From positions 1-11,951 of the forward strand of contig JAJDBI010000141.1 of assembly GCA_029261435.1 (NCBI GenBank): a stretch of DNA of 11,951 nucleotides, written 5' to 3'. How positions within the stretch are numbered: the first letter of the stretch is position 1; each line of letters starts with the position of its first letter. Below are positions 8,275 through 11,951 of the stretch, piece by piece. The stretch comes from Nitrospinaceae bacterium. GTDB lineage: Bacteria; Nitrospinota; Nitrospinia; Nitrospinales; VA-1. The notes below the pieces were generated by a model. It did no database searches. It was not told the origin of the DNA and saw only the letters and a list, made by a program, of their open reading frames with translations. A program made the translations under genes and the position numbers.

Positions 8275-8311
8275 TTAAAAGAAAAACCCCCTCCGGCATA
8301 ACCGGAAGGGG
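8275..8311 (-). terminator. Rho-independent terminator of leuA
   Basis: Minus-strand CCCCTTCCGG (8302-8311) pairs with CCGGAGGGGG (8287-8296) around the loop TTATG. This gives a 10-bp stem with one G-U pair, directly followed by TTTTTCTTTT. The opposite strand has no T-run, so it acts on leuA transcripts only. It sits 16 nt after the leuA stop codon and separates leuA from cmoA, unless read-through occurs. Confidence 0.93.
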
Positions 8312-8327
8312 AGAGTCTTAAGATTGC

Positions 8328-9890
8328 TCACGGCCCCGGAACTTCACTACCTTCAACCGGGCCGGATTTTGACTTGAGCAGAAGCTTGTTGATCGCGTTG
8401 AGATATGAGAGAGCACTGGCTTCAATAGTGTTAACCCCAACACCTTTTCCCAGCACTTCTCTTTTTTCATGTTGAACGCGAACAGTGACTTCACCTTGAG
8501 CATCCTGACCTTTGGTCTTAGCCATTACCTGATAGTCAAGAAGCTTGCAGCTGAGTCCTGTAATCTTGTCGATGGCGTTATATATCGCGTCCACCGGACC
8601 ATCGCCACTGGCGCTGGCAGAATGCTCCTTGTCATCACGGCTGACGAGAACGACAGTCGCTTGAGGCACCTTGCCTGTTTCAAAGCCGCATTGCAAAGAA
8701 CCCAATTCATAGGTGTTTTGCTGTTTTTCAGAAAACTTTTGTTTCTGGATAAGAGTGTGAAGGTCATCCTCAAAAATTTCCTTCTTCTCATCAGCAAGAA
8801 CTTTGAACTCCTGAAACACCCTGTCCAGTTCATCCTGTTCCAGGTTGTATCCTAACTCCTGAACCTTGTGGAGTAGGGCGTTACGCCCTGAATGCTTACC
8901 CATCACCAGCTCCGACTCCTCACCGCCCACATCCTTCGGGTCCATGATCTCGAAGGTGTCTTTGCGTTTGAGAAACCCATGCTGATGAATGCCAGACTCG
9001 TGAGCAAACGCATTTTTGCCGACAATAGCTTTATTGCGTTGGACGAAGAATCCCGTCAAGCTACTGACCAGTTTGCTGCACGCCTGGATATGCTTGGTGT
9101 CGATTCCCGTATAGACATCTTTAAAGAAATCTTTTCGGGTTCTGACAGCCATGACCACTTCTTCCATGGCGGCGTTCCCGGCTCGTTCGCCAATGCCGTT
9201 GATGGTGCATTCCACCTGCCGTGCCCCGGCCTGCACCGCCGAAAGAGAATTGGAAACGGCGAGCCCAAGATCGTTATGGCAATGCACACTGATAATAGCC
9301 TGATCAATATTAGAAACATTGGCTTTCAAATATCGGATCAGTTCTGCGAATTCTTCCGGCACCGTGTAACCCACGGTGTCAGGGATATTCACCGTAGTAG
9401 CGCCAGCACTGATGACCTCGCGGGTCACATCTGCGAGAAAATCTTTTTCAGTTCGAGTCGCATCCATGGGAGAGAATTCCACATCGTCGCAATATTTGCG
9501 AGCAAACTGAACGGCTTTCACTCCCATTTCGATGATTTCTCCCTTGGCCTTATCAACCATATGTTCCCGATGTACTTTAGATGTAGAGAGGAAAACATGA
9601 ATTCGCGGTGACTCGGCTTTTTCCAAAGCCTTGGCTGTCGCCTCAATATCCTTTTCCAGTGCACGTGAAAGTCCGGCGATTTTTGAGCCACGAATTTCTT
9701 CGGCAATCTGTTTGACCGATTCGAAATCCCCCGGAGAAGCAACCGGAAAACCCGCTTCGATCACATCAACATTAAGTAGAGCCAGTTGCCGCGCGATCAC
9801 AAGTTTTTCCTTGATGTTCAAGCTGGCACCGGGGCATTGTTCCCCGTCTCTTAAAGTGGTGTCAAAGATGATGAGTTTTTCGGGTTGCAT
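8328..9890 (-). CDS. leuA: 2-isopropylmalate synthase
   Basis: LeuA condenses acetyl-CoA with 2-oxoisovalerate, the first committed step of leucine synthesis. At 520 residues it matches the long E. coli-type enzyme (523). The catalytic TIM barrel starts with FDTTLRDGEQ, where Asp15 is a metal ligand. His203 and His205 in HCHNDLG and Asn239 in GERAGN complete the metal site and align with E. coli Asp14, His202, His204 and Asn238. The subdomain follows (HESGIHQHG), then the C-terminal regulatory domain with GEVTVRV and GVGVNTIEASALSYLNA, where leucine feedback is expected. The start ATG at 9888-9890 follows AAGGAG (9902-9907) at a workable distance. A TTG 21 nt further upstream would contain that ribosome site and is rejected. 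A promoter precedes the gene and a strong terminator follows it, so it is probably a single-gene unit; leuB, leuC and leuD are not here. Confidence 0.97.
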   Translation of the reverse strand: MQPEKLIIFDTTLRDGEQCPGASLNIKEKLVIARQLALLNVDVIEAGFPVASPGDFESVKQIAEEIRGSKIAGLSRALEKDIEATAKALEKAESPRIHVFLSTSKVHREHMVDKAKGEIIEMGVKAVQFARKYCDDVEFSPMDATRTEKDFLADVTREVISAGATTVNIPDTVGYTVPEEFAELIRYLKANVSNIDQAIISVHCHNDLGLAVSNSLSAVQAGARQVECTINGIGERAGNAAMEEVVMAVRTRKDFFKDVYTGIDTKHIQACSKLVSSLTGFFVQRNKAIVGKNAFAHESGIHQHGFLKRKDTFEIMDPKDVGGEESELVMGKHSGRNALLHKVQELGYNLEQDELDRVFQEFKVLADEKKEIFEDDLHTLIQKQKFSEKQQNTYELGSLQCGFETGKVPQATVVLVSRDDKEHSASASGDGPVDAIYNAIDKITGLSCKLLDYQVMAKTKGQDAQGEVTVRVQHEKREVLGKGVGVNTIEASALSYLNAINKLLLKSKSGPVEGSEVPGP

Positions 9891-9901
9891 GACTAAAAAA
9901 T

Positions 9902-9907
9902 CTCCTT
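9902..9907 (-). promoter_or_regulatory. Shine-Dalgarno site of leuA
   Basis: The minus strand reads AAGGAG, with its last G 11 nt before the ATG at 9888-9890. It rules out the alternative TTG start at 9909-9911, which would lie 5' of it and encode it. Confidence 0.8.
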
Positions 9908-9928
9908 TCAAATAAATAAGTCTTTCAT

Positions 9929-9957
9929 ATTATAAGATGTATCCCACGAAATACCAA
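9929..9957 (-). promoter_or_regulatory. Sigma-70-type promoter of leuA
   Basis: The minus strand has TTGGTA (9952-9957; 4 of 6 to TTGACA), a 17-bp spacer and a perfect TATAAT (9929-9934). Transcription would start near 9922, giving a leader of about 30-35 nt that holds only the ribosome site. This leaves no room for an attenuator or T-box between promoter and gene. Confidence 0.65.
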
Positions 9958-10288
9958 CGGATTGGACCCCGGTATCAGAATAAATAAATTACTGAATGAA
10001 TCGATTTGGGAGTAAAAAAAACAGGTTGGGGGAGCCTGACGGCTGAGAATAAAGGCTCGCCCTTAGAGTAGGGCTAGTAGACGTAGCTCAAGGAAAGGGG
10101 GTGAAACAAATTGTTTTTTGATGCGAGTAAACATTAGCCTGTTTTTAATAATGCGTAAGTTGAAATCCTATTTTAAACAAAAGCGGGTTCAAACACAAAT
10201 GATTTTAAGCTGGTGTGTATGTTGCTGGAAGCTATTGTTCTGCAATGAGGCAAGGGCAGATTGAAAATCGCAGGGATGGAACGTGCTA
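9958..10288. other. Intergenic region between leuA promoter and CBS gene
   Basis: 331 bp without a convincing reading frame on either strand. It is AT-rich at both ends, with a G-rich core on the plus strand (10026-10103). It lies downstream of the CBS gene and upstream of the leuA promoter. No intrinsic terminator for the CBS gene was found right after its stop. The central part holds the inverted-repeat element described separately. A short dyad AAACAA-A-TTGTTT lies at about 10104-10116. Confidence 0.7.
10014..10146 (+). ncRNA. Candidate structured RNA of unknown class
   Basis: An outer inverted repeat, AAAAACAGG (10017-10025) and CCTGTTTTT (10138-10146), closes about 112 nt. On the plus strand it can extend inward by four pairs (10026-10029 with 10134-10137), three of them G-U; the minus strand would have mismatches there, which favours a plus-strand RNA. 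Inside, GAGCC (10032-10036) pairs with GGCTC (10054-10058), and directly next to it GCCCT (10059-10063) pairs with AGGGC (10070-10074), so the two helices could stack. A competing hairpin AGCC-TGAC-GGCT (10033-10044) excludes the first of these. A T5 follows on plus and a T8 on minus, so the strand is not settled. I match it to no known RNA family, and no strong promoter was seen. Confidence 0.35.
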
Positions 10289-10927
10289 TCAGTCGATGGC
10301 GTTCAGCACCTTGAATCCGGCCTTTTCTATTTTTTTGACCAGGGGGGCTGTTTCGCAAAGGTCGAGGCGAAAGAAATAGACTTGCTTCTTTTTGTTCTTG
10401 GCATAGGGAGCCATGCCAACGCTGATGATGTTTAAGTCTTGATCATGGATGATTTTGGACACCGACTCAAAGTTCTTCGGGTCTTTATCCATGATGATGT
10501 CCACTCTTGAGCTGGAATGGATGATGCCCATCAAATCTATGAACAGCCCCAGCATATCGAGGATTGAGATGATGCCGACCAATTTGTTGTTGTCTATAAC
10601 GGGGATCGATCCGATCTTGTTTTTGTAAATCAGCAAAGCGGCATCTTCTACGTTGGTCTCGGGTCCGACAGTTTGGGGGTCGCGGGTCATGTAATCCGAA
10701 ACTATCATTTGCTTGGGATCAAGGACCGTTATTTTTCCAGTGCCAATACTCTTTGTGATGAAGGCTCCGCGGATATCGCTTTCGGTGATGATGCCTTCAA
10801 GTTCCTTGCCTTGAACAACGGGCAAATGGCGTATGGAGTTTTTTACCATCAACTCCTGCGCTTTATAGAGAGTGTCACCCGTTTTGATTGTTATGACCTT
10901 TCGGGTCATTATTTCGTCAACGATCAT
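10289..10927 (-). CDS. CBS-domain protein with C-terminal ACT-like domain (AcuB-like)
   Basis: The protein has 212 residues. Two CBS domains are visible: about 4-57 (MTRKVITI, then RHLPVV and GIITESD at 45-51) and about 77-130 (MTRDPQTV, then SIPVID and GIISILD at 118-124). The paired G..(T/S)..D motifs suggest binding of an adenine nucleotide. The rest, about 140-212, has the beta-alpha-beta look of an ACT-type domain. This CBS-CBS-ACT order and length match AcuB of Bacillus (about 214 residues), whose role is unclear; the acuA and acuC partners are not seen. The gene ends with tandem stops, TGA then TAG. It is divergent from gltB across 473 bp. An ACT-like domain next to an amino-acid gene hints at sensing a metabolite, but this is inference. 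No Shine-Dalgarno sequence precedes the ATG. Confidence 0.88.
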   Translation of the reverse strand: MIVDEIMTRKVITIKTGDTLYKAQELMVKNSIRHLPVVQGKELEGIITESDIRGAFITKSIGTGKITVLDPKQMIVSDYMTRDPQTVGPETNVEDAALLIYKNKIGSIPVIDNNKLVGIISILDMLGLFIDLMGIIHSSSRVDIIMDKDPKNFESVSKIIHDQDLNIISVGMAPYAKNKKKQVYFFRLDLCETAPLVKKIEKAGFKVLNAID

Positions 10928-10957
10928 TAGATACCCAGGATTTGAATAGGAAAATTT

Positions 10958-10989
10958 GCAATAACCCGTAAATATACTACGGAAATTGC
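10958..10989. promoter_or_regulatory. Nested dyad over the candidate CBS-gene promoter
   Basis: The inner arms CCGTA (10966-10970) and TACGG (10978-10982) flank AATATAC. The outer arms GCAAT (10958-10962) and ATTGC (10985-10989) lie 3 and 2 nt outside them. The minus-strand TATATT (10971-10976) in the centre could be a -10 box about 44 bp before the CBS start codon, but no good -35 accompanies it. A dyad centred on a -10 box is typical of a repressor site. Confidence 0.4.
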
Positions 10990-11112
10990 TATTTGCATTC
11001 TAACAATTTTGAGAAATAAAAACAGTTAATTAAGTGGAGGTCTTTGCGATTACTGAGAGATCGGGATGCTCAATTGGCGGTGAAATATAGGAAATTCGCC
11101 ACTTTGTCGTTT

Positions 11113-11136
11113 GTTTCAATTATACTACGGTGAAAC
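11113..11136. repeat. Inverted repeat GTTTCA-N12-TGAAAC
   Basis: A perfect 6-bp dyad. Its 12-nt interior holds the second copy of TATACTACGG (11121-11130); the first copy is in the nested dyad near the CBS gene, 148 bp away. Confidence 0.45.
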
Positions 11137-11175
11137 TTCCCCAAGACTCGTGTACCTGTGGTGAAGGTGTAGCGC

Positions 11176-11204
11176 TTGTTCACTTTAGACAGGAAATTTA
11201 CAAT
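11176..11204 (+). promoter_or_regulatory. Candidate upstream gltB promoter
   Basis: TTGTTC (11176-11181; 3 of 6) lies 17 bp before TACAAT (11199-11204; 5 of 6). If used, the transcript starts near 11211, and the inverted repeat 11214-11237 would form a hairpin at the 5' end of the RNA, leaving a leader of about 190 nt before gltB. Confidence 0.35.
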
Positions 11205-11213
11205 TGTTGTGTG

Positions 11214-11237
11214 ATATGCACATAAAAATGTGTATAT
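11214..11237 (+). repeat. Inverted repeat ATATGCACAT / ATGTGTATAT
   Basis: Arms of 10 bp (11214-11223 and 11228-11237) with one C/T difference flank AAAA. As RNA the difference is a G-U or C-A pair depending on strand. The left side also reads TGTG-N5-CACA (11211-11222 region), a spacing seen in some regulator sites. Function not determined. Confidence 0.5.
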
Positions 11238-11283
11238 TAGTTACTCTTTTTTGGTGTTGTTTTTGCTAAACCTATCAATATCA

Positions 11284-11308
11284 AAGAGTTGTCACGGGCA
11301 CGACTCTT
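11284..11308 (+). promoter_or_regulatory. 25-bp dyad overlapping candidate gltB promoter
   Basis: AAGAGTTGT (11284-11292) and ACGACTCTT (11300-11308) are 9-bp inverted arms with one T/C difference around CACGGGC. It overlaps a promoter-like pair: TTGTCA (11289-11294; 5 of 6 to TTGACA) and TATTCT (11311-11316; 4 of 6) with a 16-bp spacer. The dyad thus covers the -35 box and most of the spacer, a usual operator position. If transcription begins upstream it could instead act as an RNA hairpin. Confidence 0.5.
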
Positions 11309-11400
11309 GCTATTCTATAAGGTTCTGTGTTGAAAATCGTTGAATTTTCGATGCTTGAGTAAATAAATACGCTTTTTAAATTCAATGAGTTAATTAAATT

Positions 11401-11951
11401 ATGCACGCTTTTCCAAAAAAACAAGGTCTCTACGACCCAGCTTTCGAAAAAGACAGTTGTGGAGTGGGGTTTGTCATGAATATGAAGGGGGAGAAGTCCC
11501 ACGAGATCATCACGCAGGGGTTAGAGATCCTCAAAAAACTTGAGCACCGTGGGGCCTGCGGTGCAGATTCTGCCACGGGCGATGGTGCCGGGATTCTCAT
11601 ACAGATTCCTCATCAGTTCTTCCAGGTGGAATGCAAAAAGTCGGGCATTGATTTGCCTGAGGCGGGTCGGTATGCGGTGGGGAATATATTTCTTCCCACT
11701 GGTAAAGATACCAAACAGGGCCAGGAAATCATGGAGCGCGCGGTTGTGACAACGGGGTTGGAGGTTCTTGGATGGAGGGTGGTTCCCGTCGATAACTCAA
11801 CGATAGGAAAAATGGCCCGCTCTGTCGAGCCGGTGATCAAACAGATTTTTGTGGGTGCTGGGCCGGATGTGTCAGATCAGTTGGCGTTCGAAAGAAGGCT
11901 TTATTGTGTTCGCAAACGTGCTGCGTGGGGTGTGCGTCGTGCAGGGCTAAA
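11401..11951 (+). CDS. gltB: Glutamate synthase large subunit, N-terminal part (partial)
   Basis: The frame runs open from the ATG at 11401 to the right edge: 183 full codons. The class II glutamine amidotransferase start is clear: LYDPAFEKDSCGVGFV, then LEHRGACGADSATGDGAGIL. Cys20 is the expected catalytic N-terminal cysteine after removal of a 19-residue propeptide, as known for GltB. The domain releases ammonia from glutamine, which later domains (beyond the edge) add to 2-oxoglutarate to make glutamate. An in-frame TAA at 11395-11397 makes this ATG the earliest possible start, yet no clear Shine-Dalgarno sequence precedes it. The full protein should be about 1500 residues. Whether the enzyme uses NADPH with GltD or ferredoxin cannot be seen here. 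Confidence 0.95.
   Translation, partial: MHAFPKKQGLYDPAFEKDSCGVGFVMNMKGEKSHEIITQGLEILKKLEHRGACGADSATGDGAGILIQIPHQFFQVECKKSGIDLPEAGRYAVGNIFLPTGKDTKQGQEIMERAVVTTGLEVLGWRVVPVDNSTIGKMARSVEPVIKQIFVGAGPDVSDQLAFERRLYCVRKRAAWGVRRAGL

Larger units (their letters stand above)
10928..11400. other. Divergent regulatory region between CBS gene and gltB
   Basis: 473 bp, AT-rich, with no convincing reading frame. It must carry promoters for both flanking genes. Seen in it: a nested dyad near the CBS gene (10958-10989); a repeated TATACTACGG (10973-10982 and 11121-11130); GTTTCA-N12-TGAAAC (11113-11136); a repeated CGGTGAAA (11078-11085 and 11128-11135); TGGCG-N17-CGCCA (11075-11101); the palindrome ACAATTGT (11200-11207); and two larger inverted repeats listed separately. 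Confidence 0.75.

Noticed and set aside
8892..9611. 239-codon plus-strand frame
   Set aside because: It lies wholly antisense to the catalytic half of leuA, has no ribosome site and resembles no family; it is a shadow of leuA codon use. The 128-codon frame at 8469-8855 is rejected for the same reason.
9909..9911. TTG start for leuA, 7 codons upstream
   Set aside because: The ribosome site AAGGAG would lie inside the coding sequence; the ATG at 9888-9890 fits both the site and the family N-terminus.
9908..9928. Six-codon leader frame MKDLFI just before leuA
   Set aside because: Its ATG directly abuts the TATAAT box, so it would lie upstream of the transcription start; it has only one Leu codon and no attenuator hairpin follows.
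10043..10048. CTGAGA next to G-rich sequence, suggesting a TPP riboswitch
   Set aside because: The second conserved half (ACCTGATCTGGATAAT and GCGTAGGGA type) is absent and neither flanking gene is a thiamine gene.
9912..10140. T-box leader for leuA
   Set aside because: No AGGGTGGNACCGCG-type T-box sequence is seen, and the leuA promoter lies downstream of the structured part.
11281..11502. 73-codon minus-strand frame over the gltB start
   Set aside because: It is antisense to the gltB N-terminus and its promoter region, with no family resemblance.

Overview
The window reads as ordinary bacterial chromosome: nine protein genes (one cut at the right edge), a short tail of another gene at the left edge, and one tRNA. 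There are no phage, transposon, CRISPR or conjugation genes. Base composition is moderate, with AT-rich gaps between genes. CmoA, an acid-type YheS-like ABC-F protein, a GltB large subunit and a short amylomaltase point to a Gram-negative bacterium, perhaps a deltaproteobacterial or Nitrospinota-like lineage. That placement is an inference from protein resemblance, and nothing here fixes the phylum.

Layout. 1-1705 (+): the end of an unidentified gene, then malQ. 1710-9890 (-): reading in the direction of transcription, leuA, a strong intrinsic terminator, cmoA, a FmdB-type zinc ribbon gene, a radical SAM gene, tRNA-Pro(CGG), an ABC-F ATPase gene and glgP. glgP meets malQ tail to tail with only 4 bp between the stop codons. 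9891-10288: the leuA promoter, and further upstream a non-coding stretch with several inverted repeats that may encode a structured RNA. 10289-10927 (-): an AcuB-like CBS-CBS-ACT protein. 10928-11400: a 473-bp divergent intergenic region rich in dyads and short repeats. 11401-end (+): the N-terminal third of a glutamine amidotransferase domain of glutamate synthase (gltB), cut by the window.

The genes fall into separate housekeeping themes. malQ and glgP together degrade glycogen or maltodextrins to glucose-1-phosphate and rearranged glucans. leuA makes the first committed intermediate of leucine synthesis, and gltB assimilates ammonium. cmoA, tRNA-Pro and the ABC-F protein all touch translation. 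The radical SAM and FmdB pair is of unknown function and probably co-transcribed.

No clearly new system is visible. The best leads are the folded non-coding element at 10017-10146, the dyad sitting on the candidate gltB promoter, the nested dyad upstream of the CBS gene, and the tRNA placed 6 nt behind the radical SAM stop codon.
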